This document shows, in pieces, positions 34,810 through 43,649 of a stretch of DNA of 64,000 nucleotides (the first letter of the stretch is position 1; the number at the start of each line of letters is the position of its first letter). The notes below the pieces were generated by a model that worked only from the letters and a program-made list of their open reading frames with translations, had not been told where the DNA came from and did not search any database. The position numbers and the translations under genes are program-made. Where the stretch lies: NCBI RefSeq assembly GCF_001425755.1, contig NZ_LMDH01000001.1:1642031-1706030 (forward strand), in the 5' to 3' direction. This stretch comes from Aeromicrobium sp. Root344 (lineage in GTDB: Bacteria; Actinomycetota; Actinomycetes; Propionibacteriales; Nocardioidaceae).

Positions 34810-36218
34810 GCGAAGCCCGGCGGCCTCCGGTCGTGCCACGGCGCGGCCGCCTCGACCTGCGCGCACAGGCTGAACAGCGGCCCGTCCTGGCCCGGCAGGG
34901 CCGCGAGCATGACGCCCATCGGGAGACCGTCGGCGGTCCAGTGCAGCGGCAGGCTGGCGGCGGGCTGCCCACTCATGTTGTAGAGCGCCGTGTAGGGCGT
35001 GAAGAGCAGCTCGCGGTGGTGGTCCTCGACGGGATCGCCCGACTCGTTGAACCACTCCACGGGCTGCGGCGGCAGGGCCAGCGTCGGGGTCAGGAACGCG
35101 TCGTACGCCTGCAGGTCCGTGACGACCTGCCGCGTCGTCAGCTCGAGGAACTGCAGGGCCTGTGTCAGCTCGATCGCGGTCGAGGCGCGCCCGCGATCAC
35201 GCCAGTAGCGGGTGTTGGGCCGCAGCACCGCCTCGGCCTCCAGCGGGATCGCCGCCGACGCGATGCCGCTCGACCAGATGACGTTGAACTGCGGCTCCAG
35301 CTCGGACGGGAACGGGTTGTCGATGTCCACGACCTCGTGACCCAGCGACTCCAGCAGGCGGCTGGCCGACTCCCAGGCGTCGATCGCGTCGGCGCTCGGC
35401 CGGATGCCCTCGAGGTGCGTCCGCGACCACCGGGCGATGCGCATCCGTCGAGGCGGTCGGCGCGCCCACTCGGCGTAGGGCACGGGCGGTTCGGGCAGGG
35501 GGCGCACGTCTCCGGGCTCCGGGTGAGCCATCGCGTCGAGCAGGGCCGCGGCGTCGCGGACCGTGCGCGCGAGCGGGCCGTCACCCGCGAGGCCGCTCCA
35601 GTCCGAGCCGACCGGTCCCGCACTGACCCGTCCGCGGCTGGGCTTGAAGCCGAAGATTCCGCAGGCGCTGGCCGGTATGCGGATCGAGCCGCCGCCGTCG
35701 CTGCCCTGCGCCACCGGCACGAGCGCCGCCGCCACGGCCGCCGCAGCGCCGCCGCTCGACCCGCCGGCGTTGCGAGCCGGGTCCCACGGCGTACGGGCCG
35801 GACCGATGACGTCGTTGTCGGTGTAGGACGACAGGCCGAACTCCGGCGTGTTGGTCTTGCCCAGGCTGATGAAGCCGGCCGCCTCCACGAGGTCCACGAC
35901 GTACGCGTTGACGCCGGGCACGAAGTCGCGCATCGCCGCCGAGCCCATCGAGGTCTGAGTGCCGCGGGTGAAGGTCAGGTCCTTGAACGCCGTGGGCACT
36001 CCGGCGAACGGCGGAGCGCCGCCGGACGCGATCTGCGCGTCGGCCTCTGCCGCGCGTACGAGGGCCTGCTCCGCCGTGACGGTGACGAAGGCACCGAGCT
36101 CTGACGCGTGCGTGGCGATGCGACCGAGGTGGTGCTCGACCAGCTCGACGGACGACACCTCGCCGGAACGGAGCGCAGCCGCCTGCGCCGTGGCATCGAG
36201 CTCGTGGAGTTCGCTCAC
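34806..36218 (-). CDS. amidase-signature enzyme
   Basis: This 470-residue hydrolase belongs to the amidase signature family. The catalytic triad is complete: Lys79 in PTAFKDLTF, Ser155 in [10 protein letters not shown], and the nucleophile Ser179 in [13 protein letters not shown]. The spacing between Lys and Ser is as expected. The substrate is unknown; aliphatic or aryl amides and 6-aminohexanoate oligomers are known targets of relatives. The GTG start is 19 bases past the ArsR stop on the same strand, so it may be cotranscribed with ArsR. Confidence 0.9.
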   Translation of the reverse strand: MSELHELDATAQAAALRSGEVSSVELVEHHLGRIATHASELGAFVTVTAEQALVRAAEADAQIASGGAPPFAGVPTAFKDLTFTRGTQTSMGSAAMRDFVPGVNAYVVDLVEAAGFISLGKTNTPEFGLSSYTDNDVIGPARTPWDPARNAGGSSGGAAAAVAAALVPVAQGSDGGGSIRIPASACGIFGFKPSRGRVSAGPVGSDWSGLAGDGPLARTVRDAAALLDAMAHPEPGDVRPLPEPPVPYAEWARRPPRRMRIARWSRTHLEGIRPSADAIDAWESASRLLESLGHEVVDIDNPFPSELEPQFNVIWSSGIASAAIPLEAEAVLRPNTRYWRDRGRASTAIELTQALQFLELTTRQVVTDLQAYDAFLTPTLALPPQPVEWFNESGDPVEDHHRELLFTPYTALYNMSGQPAASLPLHWTADGLPMGVMLAALPGQDGPLFSLCAQVEAAAPWHDRRPPGFA

Positions 36219-36237
36219 CCCTAGAGCGTAGGGGGAG

Positions 36238-36561
36238 TCAGTCGTCGAGGGCCTGGATGACGGTGTCGAGCAGGCCGGGATAGCGCTCGCCGACCGCGCT
36301 CAGCCGCAGGCGCTGGTGCGGCTGGCCCTCGATGCTGAGGCGTTCGGTCAGCCCGCTCTCGCGGAGCACCTTGAAGTGGTGGCTGGCGGTCGACTTGCCG
36401 ATGTCGTCGTAGAGGGCGCTGCACCGCACCGTCAGGTCGGGCGCCGCCGCGAGCCGCCGCACCATCTCGAGGCGCACCGGATCGGCGATGGCCTGCAGGA
36501 CCTCCTGCACCGGGCCGACCTCGGCGACGGCGACGAGCTCCTCCGGGGTCGTGTCCGGCAT
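36238..36561 (-). CDS. ArsR-family winged-helix repressor
   Basis: This 107-residue winged-helix regulator contains AIADPVRLEMVRRLAAAPD and GKSTASHHFKVLRESGLT, the recognition helix and wing. No metal-binding Cys cluster typical of arsenic or zinc sensors is seen, so it likely senses an organic ligand. It faces the divergent MFS gene over a promoter containing two matching palindromes and is expected to repress both. The ATG 36561 follows GGAG; a GTG three bases upstream is also possible. Confidence 0.92.
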   Translation of the reverse strand: MPDTTPEELVAVAEVGPVQEVLQAIADPVRLEMVRRLAAAPDLTVRCSALYDDIGKSTASHHFKVLRESGLTERLSIEGQPHQRLRLSAVGERYPGLLDTVIQALDD

Positions 36562-36576
36562 CACAGCTCCTCACAG

Positions 36577-36630
36577 GTTCGATGATCATCGAACTCGTGC
36601 TACGGTGAGCAAGTTCGATCAGCATCCAAC
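36577..36630. promoter_or_regulatory. two ArsR operator copies between ArsR and MFS genes
   Basis: A perfect 18-base palindrome, GTTCGATGATCATCGAAC, lies at 36577-36594. A second copy, GTTCGATCAGCATCCAAC, lies at 36613-36630 and differs at four positions, with starts 36 bases apart. Both lie between the two divergent start codons, so binding would block both promoters. Confidence 0.8.
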
Positions 36631-36652
36631 CTAGCACCTCGCAGGAGTCGCC

Positions 36653-37885
36653 ATGAGCCTCGCCACTCCCCTCGTCACCGGACCGGGTCAGACCCGAGAG
36701 AAGCAGCGCTGGGCCTATCCCGCACTCCTCGGCCTGATGTCGCTGGCGATCGGCATCTCGGCGTCCCCGGCACCGCTCTACGGCCTCTACGGCGAGGAGT
36801 GGCACTTCGCGCCGATCACCACGACCGTCGTGTTCTCCGCGTACGCCGTCGCAGCCTTGATCAGCGTGCTGGTCGTCGGCTCGATCTCGGACCGCTTCGG
36901 CCGCCGCCGCGTCCTGCTCGTCGCGGTGAGCACCTTGATCGCCGGTCTCGTCGTGTTCATGACGGCGGGCGGTGTGGCGGCGCTGCTCGTGGCACGGGTG
37001 CTGCACGGGTTCGCCGTCGGCGCGATCGTGGTCGCCGGTTCTGCAGCACTCCTCGACCTTCGTCCCGACGAGGGAGCCGCGACCGGGAAGCGCACGGGCG
37101 TCGCCTTCAACGTCGGCATCACGATCGCGGTGCTGGGCACGGCTGTCGACGCCCAGTACGGCCCGTCGCCGCTGGTGGCGCCCTACGTCGCCCTGGCCGT
37201 GCTGACCGCCATCGGCCTGGTCGCGGTGATCCTGATGCGCGAGACCCACCGCGACGGCCGGGCGGTGGCGCTGCACATCGCCCGGCCGCGCGTACCGGCG
37301 GCGATCGCCCATGACTTCAGCTTCTCGGCGCTCGGGGTCATGGCGTCCTGGTCGGTGCTGGGCGTGTTCCTGTCGCTGGTGCCCGGCATCGCGTCGCGAG
37401 CTGCCGGCACCGACAACCTGGTCTTCGGCGGCAGCGTCGTGGCGATCATGGCCGCCTTCGCCGGCGTGAGCCAGCTGCTCGCGGTGCGCGTCCCGGCCAA
37501 GCGTGCGGCGATCACCGGCGACTTCGGCACCGCCGTCGCTCTGCTCCTCACCGTCGCGGCGGTCGACGTGGGTGGCCGCTGGGAGATCATCGCGGCGGCC
37601 GCGATCCTCGGCTTCTTCTTCGGCCTCGCCTTCGGCAGCTCGCTGCGCCACCTCGGCCAGGTCGTCCCCGCGGCGCACCGCGGCGAGGTCATGTCGGCGT
37701 TCTACGTCCTGGCCTACCTCGCGATGGCGGTGCCGACCGTGCTCGCCGGCTGGGCCGCCACGACGTGGTCCGCCGATGCGGCGTTCACCCCGTTCATGGT
37801 CGCGGTCGCGGCGGCCTGCGTGCTCGCCGGCAGCCTGGGCCTGCGGGTCCCTCGTCTGACGCGGGACGCCGTCCCGGCCCACTAG
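36653..37885 (+). CDS. MFS transporter controlled by ArsR
   Basis: This 410-residue permease has 12 hydrophobic segments. The loop 2-3 motif is VGSISDRFGRRRVLL, and motif C-like GFAVGAIVVAGSAALLDL lies in helix 5. Its substrate is not evident. It is transcribed divergently from an ArsR-family gene over two operator copies and so is probably inducible. The next gene, trhO, starts ten bases after its stop and may be cotranscribed. Confidence 0.9.
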   Translation: MSLATPLVTGPGQTREKQRWAYPALLGLMSLAIGISASPAPLYGLYGEEWHFAPITTTVVFSAYAVAALISVLVVGSISDRFGRRRVLLVAVSTLIAGLVVFMTAGGVAALLVARVLHGFAVGAIVVAGSAALLDLRPDEGAATGKRTGVAFNVGITIAVLGTAVDAQYGPSPLVAPYVALAVLTAIGLVAVILMRETHRDGRAVALHIARPRVPAAIAHDFSFSALGVMASWSVLGVFLSLVPGIASRAAGTDNLVFGGSVVAIMAAFAGVSQLLAVRVPAKRAAITGDFGTAVALLLTVAAVDVGGRWEIIAAAAILGFFFGLAFGSSLRHLGQVVPAAHRGEVMSAFYVLAYLAMAVPTVLAGWAATTWSADAAFTPFMVAVAAACVLAGSLGLRVPRLTRDAVPAH

Positions 37886-37895
37886 AATCGAGCGC

Positions 37896-38795
37896 GTGGC
37901 CACCCCGAAAGTCCTGCTGTTCTACGCGTTCACCCCGTTGGCCGACCCCGAGGCGATCCGCCTGTGGCAGCACACCCTCTGCGACTCGCTCGACGTCCGC
38001 GGTCGCATCATCATCACCAAGGACGGCATCAACGCGACACTCGGCGGCGACGTCGTCCAGCTCAAGAAGTACGTCCGGGGCACCCGTGCCTACGCACCGT
38101 TCAAGCACATCGACTTCAAGTGGAGCGAGGGCCGGGCCCGCGAGGACGGGACGACCGCGGACTTCCCCCGGCTCAGCGTCCGGGTGCGCGACGAGCTCGT
38201 GACGTTCGGCGCCGCAGATGAGCTCGAGCTCGACGAGCACGGTGTCGTCGACGGGGGCACCCACCTGACCCCGGCCGAGCTGCACGCCCTCGTCGAGGCC
38301 AAGGAGGTCGTGTTCTTCGACGGCCGCAACCAGATCGAGTCGGCGATCGGCCACTTCGCCGGGGCGGTGCTGCCACCGGTCGAGACGACGCGCGAGTTCG
38401 TCGCGGCCCTCGACAGCGGGGCGTACGACCACCTCAAGGACAAGCCGGTCGTCACCTACTGCACCGGCGGGATCCGCTGCGAGGTCCTCACGCCGCTCAT
38501 GAAGCACCGCGGCTTCCAGGAGGTCTACCAGCTCGACGGCGGCATCGCGACGTACGGCGAGGCGTACGGCGACGACGGACTCTGGGAGGGCTCGCTCTAC
38601 GTCTTCGACGACCGCATCACGATGGACTTCTCCGACCACACCGCCCTGGTCGGCAGCTGTGACACCTGCGAGACGCCCACCAACCACGTGGCCGACTGCG
38701 GCGACGTCTCGTGCGTACGACAGATGGTGAGGTGCTCCACGTGCCTCGACGACCGCGAGCTCGCCCTGTGCTCGCGGCACATGGTCGCGTCATGA
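37896..38795 (+). CDS. trhO: tRNA uridine(34) hydroxylase (rhodanese-related)
   Basis: TrhO makes 5-hydroxyuridine at the wobble position of certain tRNAs. The 299-residue protein has the UPF0176 N-terminal domain (LLFYAFTPLADPEAI, KDGINATLGG), then a rhodanese domain with catalytic Cys189 in TYCTGGIRCE. Two cysteine pairs follow near the C-terminus (CDTCETP, CSTC), possibly a zinc site. The start is GTG at 37896. The TGA stop overlaps the next ATG, so the small DUF202 protein is coupled. Confidence 0.93.
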   Translation: MATPKVLLFYAFTPLADPEAIRLWQHTLCDSLDVRGRIIITKDGINATLGGDVVQLKKYVRGTRAYAPFKHIDFKWSEGRAREDGTTADFPRLSVRVRDELVTFGAADELELDEHGVVDGGTHLTPAELHALVEAKEVVFFDGRNQIESAIGHFAGAVLPPVETTREFVAALDSGAYDHLKDKPVVTYCTGGIRCEVLTPLMKHRGFQEVYQLDGGIATYGEAYGDDGLWEGSLYVFDDRITMDFSDHTALVGSCDTCETPTNHVADCGDVSCVRQMVRCSTCLDDRELALCSRHMVAS

Positions 38796-39166
38796 GTGAC
38801 GGCGGGCGGTTCCCGAAGCACGTCTTCGCCGAGGGCGAGGAGCCGGATGCCCGCCTCACCCTGGCCAACGAACGAACGTTTCTCGCGTGGATCCGTACCT
38901 CGCTCGCGCTGCTCGCCGGCGCCGTCGCGGTTCACACGCCCGCCCTCGACCTCGATGGGTGGGTCAAGACCGCTGCCTCGTTGTGCCTGCTGGCCGCGGC
39001 CGGCCTGGCGATCACGCAGTCCTGGACCCGCTGGCGGGCCACCGAGCGCGCGATCCGCACGGGCGAGCCGCTCCCGGGGTTCGGCGGGCCCGTGATGCTG
39101 GCATCCGTCGTCGGCGTCCTGATCGTCGGCGTGGCGATCGGGGTCATCGTCGTCGCCGTGCGCTGA
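38792..39166 (+). CDS. DUF202-family membrane protein
   Basis: This 124-residue protein has three transmembrane helices (about 36-52, 62-78 and 100-122). The DUF202 signature is visible before the first helix: RLTLANERTFLAWIRTSLAL. Such proteins, related to yeast VTC and YidH, have unknown function in bacteria. It overlaps the trhO stop by four bases, and the next small membrane protein starts 19 bases later. Confidence 0.88.
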   Translation: MSDGGRFPKHVFAEGEEPDARLTLANERTFLAWIRTSLALLAGAVAVHTPALDLDGWVKTAASLCLLAAAGLAITQSWTRWRATERAIRTGEPLPGFGGPVMLASVVGVLIVGVAIGVIVVAVR

Positions 39167-39185
39167 CCGGCCCTACTGTGGGCGC

Positions 39186-39413
39186 ATGCGGATGCCGCGC
39201 ACCTCGCGGGAGCTCGTGAGGTCCACCCTCGACCTCGCGATCATCGGCATGTGCCTGTCTGCCGTCGCCGCTGTCGTGGCGCGGTTCCTCGGTTCCGCCG
39301 GTGGTGCGCACGAGACCTTCGTCATCGCGGTGTCGGTCACGATGCTGTGCTGCGTCATCGCCCTGGTGCTGGCGGTCGTCGCCAAGCTGATCGAGGCCGC
39401 CGACCCGTCCTAG
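39186..39413 (+). CDS. small two-helix membrane protein, unknown
   Basis: This 75-residue protein has two hydrophobic segments (residues 16-36 and 45-68) and no recognised family. It follows the DUF202 gene by 19 bases in the same direction and may form a unit with it. Its stop overlaps the end of the convergent TetR gene by four bases. Confidence 0.65.
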   Translation: MRMPRTSRELVRSTLDLAIIGMCLSAVAAVVARFLGSAGGAHETFVIAVSVTMLCCVIALVLAVVAKLIEAADPS

Positions 39414-40084
39414 GGCCGGATCATGTGGATCAGGCCGACGACGTCGTCGACCACGCCGCGGACGCCCGGCAGGCGCGTCAGTCGCAGCATCCGGTCGATG
39501 ATCGGCACCGACTGGTCGACCAGGTCGCGCGTCCGCCTCTGGCCCTCACTGGTGTCGTGCACCCAGAACAGCACGATGCCCATCTGCAGCAGCCACAACA
39601 GCTCGGGCAGCTCGTCGCGGAGCCCTTTGGCGAGCTTGAGGTCCGAGCCGTCGATGATCCGGCGGTGCAGCTCGATCGCTGCCTCGCGCGCCGCCGTGGA
39701 GTCCTCGCTGAACGGGGACAGCGGGCTGCTGGGCTCGGCGGCGTTCTTGAAGAACTTGCCGGCGAACTCGTGATAGGGCTCGGCGACGTCGACCCACGCG
39801 AGGAGCACGCCGCGCAGCCGGCCGTTGAAGTCGGTCTCGTCCGCGAGCGGCTGCTCCGACGCCTCGGCGTGCGCGGCCTGGATCCGGTCGTAGTAGGCCT
39901 GGACCAGGTGCTCCTTGGACGAGAAGTAGTAGTACGCGTTGCCGACCGAGACGCCGGCCTCCTCGGCGATGGCCCGCATCGTGGCCTGGTCGTAGCCGCC
40001 CGAGCGGAACAACCGCATCGCGGCGTCGATGATCGACTGCCGGGTCTGCTCGGCCTTGCTGGAGCGGGGAGCGGGGTCGGTCAC
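39410..40084 (-). CDS. TetR-family regulator
   Basis: This 224-residue regulator has the TetR helix-turn-helix near residues 12-58: RQSIIDAAMRLFRSGGYDQ, then RAIAEEAGVSVGNAYYYFSS. The C-terminal ligand domain has no close assignment. It lies 28 bases after a small membrane-protein gene on the same strand, and two GAAC-N2-GTTC palindromes stand upstream of that gene. The pair is therefore probably an autoregulated operon. The start is GTG 40084; upstream codons are antisense-like. Confidence 0.92.
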   Translation of the reverse strand: MTDPAPRSSKAEQTRQSIIDAAMRLFRSGGYDQATMRAIAEEAGVSVGNAYYYFSSKEHLVQAYYDRIQAAHAEASEQPLADETDFNGRLRGVLLAWVDVAEPYHEFAGKFFKNAAEPSSPLSPFSEDSTAAREAAIELHRRIIDGSDLKLAKGLRDELPELLWLLQMGIVLFWVHDTSEGQRRTRDLVDQSVPIIDRMLRLTRLPGVRGVVDDVVGLIHMIRP

Positions 40085-40112
40085 GGTCGCCAATCTAGCC
40101 GCCCTCCGCCGG

Positions 40113-40526
40113 TCAGCGCTGCGGTGCGGTCGGTGCGTACGGCTGCGGGGGCTGCTGCATCCACTGCGTGCGGGCGGCGTCGTGGCGGCTGCGACGGCGC
40201 ATCGACGAGAACACCATGACGTTGACGACATGGACCACGCCGAGCACCAGCATCACGACGCCGATCTTGACGCTCAGCGCCTCGAACAGCTCTGTCAGGT
40301 CGGCGACCTCGCCGCCTCCGCGTACGTAGAGGATCACGAAACCGAGGTTGAGCAGGTAGAAGCCGACGACCAGCAGCTGGTTGACCGCATCCGCGAGCTC
40401 GGGACTGCTCTCGAAGACATCGGTCAGGAAGACCCGCCCGTTGCGCGACAGGGTCGAGGCGACCCACACCGTGATGGGGACGGCGATGAGGAGATAGGCG
40501 ACGTACGTGCCGACGGTCCAGGTCAT
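40113..40526 (-). CDS. small membrane protein cotranscribed with TetR
   Basis: This 137-residue protein has three predicted helices (residues 6-25, 47-66 and 86-106) and a basic, Gln/Pro-rich cytoplasmic tail (MRRRSRHDAARTQWMQQPPQ). No family is recognised. It is the first gene of an operon with the TetR gene downstream. Two palindromic operators lie 16-72 bases before its ATG on the minus strand, so it is likely the main target of that TetR. Confidence 0.75.
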   Translation of the reverse strand: MTWTVGTYVAYLLIAVPITVWVASTLSRNGRVFLTDVFESSPELADAVNQLLVVGFYLLNLGFVILYVRGGGEVADLTELFEALSVKIGVVMLVLGVVHVVNVMVFSSMRRRSRHDAARTQWMQQPPQPYAPTAPQR

Positions 40527-40541
40527 GGGCTTGCTCCATCT

Positions 40542-40598
40542 TTGAACGTGTTCAACTATGACTGGTACCGACTGTAGCCATGTTTCTGAACATGTTCA
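40542..40598. promoter_or_regulatory. paired GAAC-N2-GTTC operators before TetR operon
   Basis: TTGAACGTGTTCAA (40542-40555) and TGAACATGTTCA (40587-40598) share the palindromic core GAAC-N2-GTTC. Their centres are 44 bases apart. Both are upstream of the small membrane-protein gene that leads the TetR operon, and downstream of the unrelated secreted-protein gene. A role as autoregulatory TetR sites is inferred from position. Confidence 0.75.
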
Positions 40599-40625
40599 AC
40601 TCTGCCGCGCCCGGCCGTGAACCTC

Positions 40626-41390
40626 TCAGGAGGAGCAGTGCACCTGCGGGCTGCCGTAGCCCATCCACGACCCGGTGAGACTCGATGAGTTGAGCCCTGG
40701 CAGGAACCTGATCGTGGCGGTCGCGAGCGAGACCAGGACGTAGCGCGCGCTCTGGTTCTTCTCGAAGTTGTACTCGGAGTTGATGACGTCGAGGCCCTGG
40801 TCGGTGATGAACGAGGTGCCGGTCGTGCCGCTGACCGAGTCGTCGTCGATCCCGATGTAGACCTTGAGCCGGTTGCAGCCCTTGCCCGCGAGGTTCCAGT
40901 CGGCGTACTCGCCCTGCTTGATCGACAGCGAGTTCGGGAAGTAGGTGCCCTTGACGTAGAGGTAGCCCTGGTAGATGGTCGGCGGCGTGTACGTGCTCGG
41001 CAGGCTGATCAGGTTGCGCCAGCGATAGATCGTGACGGTGCGGGTCGCGCTGGTGCCCAAGGCGCGCGTGCTGCTGGCAGCCTTGACCGCGCGGTACTTC
41101 GTCGGTCCCGCACGCGTCGGTTTGATCGTGGCCGAGTACTTGCTCGTCGAGGACAGCGTCTTCGTCAGGATCGTGGTCCACGAGCCGCCGGCGTACTGTC
41201 GCTGGATCTTGACGGTCTTGCCCTTGGCACTCGGCGAGACCGTGCCGGACAGCACGAACGTCTTGCCGAGGTCGATCGCGCTGGTCGACACCGCGGACGT
41301 GACGCCGTACTTGGGGAGAGCCGCCTCGGCGGCCTGCATGGGCAGCAGGATCGCGGCGGCCGCGACCAGGATGACGAAGAGTTTGCGCAT
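40626..41390 (-). CDS. secreted protein with Ig-like and NPCBM-like domains
   Basis: This 254-residue protein has an N-terminal signal peptide (RKLFVILVAAAAILLPMQA, cleavage after AEA). Residues about 30-120 form an Ig-like domain of the kind with KTVKIQRQYAGGSWTTI, common in actinobacterial secreted proteins. The C-terminal part (LYVKGTYFPNSLSI, CNRLKVYIGIDDDS) resembles the NPCBM carbohydrate-binding fold. The role is likely extracellular binding; no catalytic motif is seen. It is divergent from the DGPF/ECF operon. Confidence 0.75.
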   Translation of the reverse strand: MRKLFVILVAAAAILLPMQAAEAALPKYGVTSAVSTSAIDLGKTFVLSGTVSPSAKGKTVKIQRQYAGGSWTTILTKTLSSTSKYSATIKPTRAGPTKYRAVKAASSTRALGTSATRTVTIYRWRNLISLPSTYTPPTIYQGYLYVKGTYFPNSLSIKQGEYADWNLAGKGCNRLKVYIGIDDDSVSGTTGTSFITDQGLDVINSEYNFEKNQSARYVLVSLATATIRFLPGLNSSSLTGSWMGYGSPQVHCSS

Positions 41391-41497
41391 GACGGGAACG
41401 TACGGCGCTCTGACCGCACCCAGACCCGGATTCGGGCGAGGTGAGACCAGGATGAGACCGGCCTGTCCCAAACGTCCTGAAAGTTTTTTCGGCGTCG

Positions 41498-41526
41498 TGT
41501 CGAAATCGGGTCTCGCCGTACGACGT
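41498..41526 (+). promoter_or_regulatory. candidate ECF42-type promoter before DGPF operon
   Basis: TGTCGA at 41498-41503 and CGACGT at 41521-41526 are separated by 17 bases, with the first DGPF start codon about 50 bases further on. A TGTCGA -35 with a CGA-type -10 is, as I recall it, the motif reported for ECF42 sigma factors, and an ECF42-like sigma gene is the third gene of this operon. The match is by eye. Confidence 0.6.
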
Positions 41527-41576
41527 AGAGGTGAAAGGCTGGCCCGGACGGGCCGCCACCGACACAAGGAGACGTC

Positions 41577-41942
41577 ATGCGATTCCTCAGCTACATCGAG
41601 TCCGATCCCGCCCAGCCGTGGGGCCCGCCGCCACCGGAGCTGTTCGAGGCGATCGGCGCGTTCGGCGTCGAGGCCGTCGCCGCCGGGGTCGTCGTCGACC
41701 AGGGTGGTCTCGGCCCGCTCGAGTCGAGCCCGCACATCCGCATATCGGGCGGCAAGCTCACGATCACCGACGGTCCGTTCGCCGAGGCCAAGGAGGTCAT
41801 CGGCGGCTACGGCATGTACGAGGTGCGCTCCGTCGAGGAGGCCGTGGAGTGGTCGCGACGCTTCATGCAGATCCACCTCGACACGTGGCCCGGCTTCGAG
41901 GGCACGAGCGTCGTGCGCCAGGTCTTCGGCCCGGACGCGTAG
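41577..41942 (+). CDS. YCII-related DGPF-domain protein 1
   Basis: This 121-residue protein has the DGPF/YCII fold; the motif TITDGPFAEAKEVIGGYGMYE is shortened here to its core DGPFAEAKEVIGGY near residues 63-76. It is the first of two adjacent DGPF proteins followed by an ECF sigma factor. That genetic link is the defining feature of ECF42 loci. The start ATG is preceded by AAGGAG. Biochemical function is not known; YCII proteins have a ferredoxin-like dimer fold with a His/Asp pair. Confidence 0.9.
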   Translation: MRFLSYIESDPAQPWGPPPPELFEAIGAFGVEAVAAGVVVDQGGLGPLESSPHIRISGGKLTITDGPFAEAKEVIGGYGMYEVRSVEEAVEWSRRFMQIHLDTWPGFEGTSVVRQVFGPDA

Positions 41943-41951
41943 GGCCGAGCC

Positions 41952-42317
41952 ATGCGTTATCTCGTGCTGATCCACGTCAACGAAACCGCCGGCGGGGAGC
42001 CTCCAGCCGGTCTGATCGACGCCATGTTCGCCCACGTGGCGGACGAGTCGCACGCCAAGGTCGTCACGGATGCCGGGCTCGCGCCGACCTCGGCCGCGAT
42101 CCGCGTGGCGTCGCGCGGCGGCGAGGTCATGATGACCGACGGGCCGTTCGCGGAGACCAAGGAGGTCGTCGGCGGATTCATGCTGATCGACGCGGCGACC
42201 CTTGACGATGCCGTGGCGTGGACGCGCGGCTTCGTCGACCTGCACGTCGAGCACTGGCCCGAGCTCGAGGTCGTCACCGAGCTGCGCCAGGTGATCGGCA
42301 GCCTGACCGACAACTGA
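41952..42317 (+). CDS. YCII-related DGPF-domain protein 2
   Basis: This second DGPF protein has 121 residues, with MMTDGPFAETKEVVGGFML as its signature. It begins nine bases after the first and is clearly a paralogue, although the N-terminal halves have diverged. It precedes the sigma factor gene by 55 bases. The two may form a heterodimer, or act one after the other as sensor or enzyme of the ECF42 pathway. Confidence 0.9.
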   Translation: MRYLVLIHVNETAGGEPPAGLIDAMFAHVADESHAKVVTDAGLAPTSAAIRVASRGGEVMMTDGPFAETKEVVGGFMLIDAATLDDAVAWTRGFVDLHVEHWPELEVVTELRQVIGSLTDN

Positions 42318-42372
42318 CGGAGGTCGGCAGCAGCGGTACCCGCCACCGGGCGGTGATGGTTGGATCGGTGTC

Positions 42373-43620
42373 ATGACCGCTGACGACCTCCACCGCTCGG
42401 TCGAGGCGGTCTGGCGCGTCGAGTCGACCAAGCTCATCGCCGCGCTCGTACGCATCACCCGTGACGTGGGCCTGGCCGAGGACCTGGCACAGGACGCGCT
42501 CGAGGCGGCGCTGGCCCAGTGGCCCGAGTCCGGCGTGCCGGACAACCCCGGAGCCTGGCTGATGTCGGTCGCCAAGCGCCGCGCGATCGACACGTTCCGG
42601 CGTCGCGAGCGGCAGGACCGGGCCTACGGAGAGATCGGGGAGCGGAAGGAGGACGTGGTGGCCGGCATCGAGTCGTCGATCGATCACGTCGAGGACGACG
42701 TCCTGCGGCTGATGTTCATCTGCTGCCACCCGGTGCTCTCGTCCGACGCGCAGATCACGTTGACGCTGCGACTCCTGGCGGGGCTGACGACCAAGGAGAT
42801 CGCCCGTTCGTTCCTGACGTCGGAGACCACGATCGGCGCGCGGATCACCCGGGCCAAGAAGGCGCTGGCCGAGGTCGGCGCCCCGATGGAGGAACCCGCC
42901 GAGGACGAGCGGGCGACCCGGCTCGCCGCGGTGCTCGGCGTGCTCTACCTGCTGTTCAACGAGGGCTACTCCGCGACCGCCGGCGACGACTGGCTGCGAC
43001 CGGCGCTCTGCGACGAGGCCGTACGCCTGGGCCGCATCCTGGCGACCTTGGCGCCTCGCGAGCCCGAGGTGCATGGTCTGGTCGCGCTGATGGAGATCCA
43101 GTCGTCGCGAGCCGCAGCGCGCACCGACGCCGATGGTGCTCCGGTCCTGCTGCTCGAGCAGGACCGGTCGCGGTGGGACCAGCTGCTGATCCGGCGTGGC
43201 CTCGCTGCGCTCGAGCGCGCCGAGTCGTTCGGGCGCCCGCCCGGCCCGTACGTCCTGCAGGCCGGAATCGCTGCATGCCACGCCCGCGCCCACACCCCTG
43301 ACGAGACCGACTGGGCTCGGATCGCGCAGCTCTACGAGTCGCTCGCGATCCTCTCGGGCTCGGCGGTCGTCGAGCTCAACCGTGCCGTCGCCCTGGCGAT
43401 GTCCGAAGGCCCCGCCGTAGGCCTCGCCCTCGCCGACCAGCTGACGGACATCCCCGCGCTCGAGGGCTACCACCTCCTCCCGAGCGTGCGTGGCGATCTG
43501 CTGGCCAAGCTCGGCCGGACCGACGAGGCCAGGGCGGAGTTCGAACGGGCCGCGAGCCTGACGCAGAACGAGCGCGAGCGGGCGCTGCTCCTGGAGCGCG
43601 CCGCGGCGGTCGCTGATTGA
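42373..43620 (+). CDS. ECF42-type RNA polymerase sigma factor
   Basis: This 415-residue sigma factor has region 2 near residues 20-85 (RDVGLAEDLAQDALEAALAQ, WLMSVAKRRAIDTFRRRE), region 4 at about 115-180 (LTLRLLAGLTTKEIARSFL) and a large C-terminal extension of about 230 residues with helical repeats and the motif LYLLFNEGYSATAGDDW. This extension and the two preceding DGPF genes identify the ECF42 group. No anti-sigma gene is adjacent, consistent with control by the extension. It probably acts on the TGTCGA-type promoter before the operon. Confidence 0.93.
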   Translation: MTADDLHRSVEAVWRVESTKLIAALVRITRDVGLAEDLAQDALEAALAQWPESGVPDNPGAWLMSVAKRRAIDTFRRRERQDRAYGEIGERKEDVVAGIESSIDHVEDDVLRLMFICCHPVLSSDAQITLTLRLLAGLTTKEIARSFLTSETTIGARITRAKKALAEVGAPMEEPAEDERATRLAAVLGVLYLLFNEGYSATAGDDWLRPALCDEAVRLGRILATLAPREPEVHGLVALMEIQSSRAAARTDADGAPVLLLEQDRSRWDQLLIRRGLAALERAESFGRPPGPYVLQAGIAACHARAHTPDETDWARIAQLYESLAILSGSAVVELNRAVALAMSEGPAVGLALADQLTDIPALEGYHLLPSVRGDLLAKLGRTDEARAEFERAASLTQNERERALLLERAAAVAD

Positions 43621-43649
43621 CGCCGTCATGACAGGGGTATCGACGAGCC

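Noticed and set aside
36221..37903. A 560-codon minus-strand open frame opposite the MFS and ArsR genes
   Set aside because: It is mostly Arg/His/Asp-rich mirror sequence without motifs, while the genes on the other frames have clear families.
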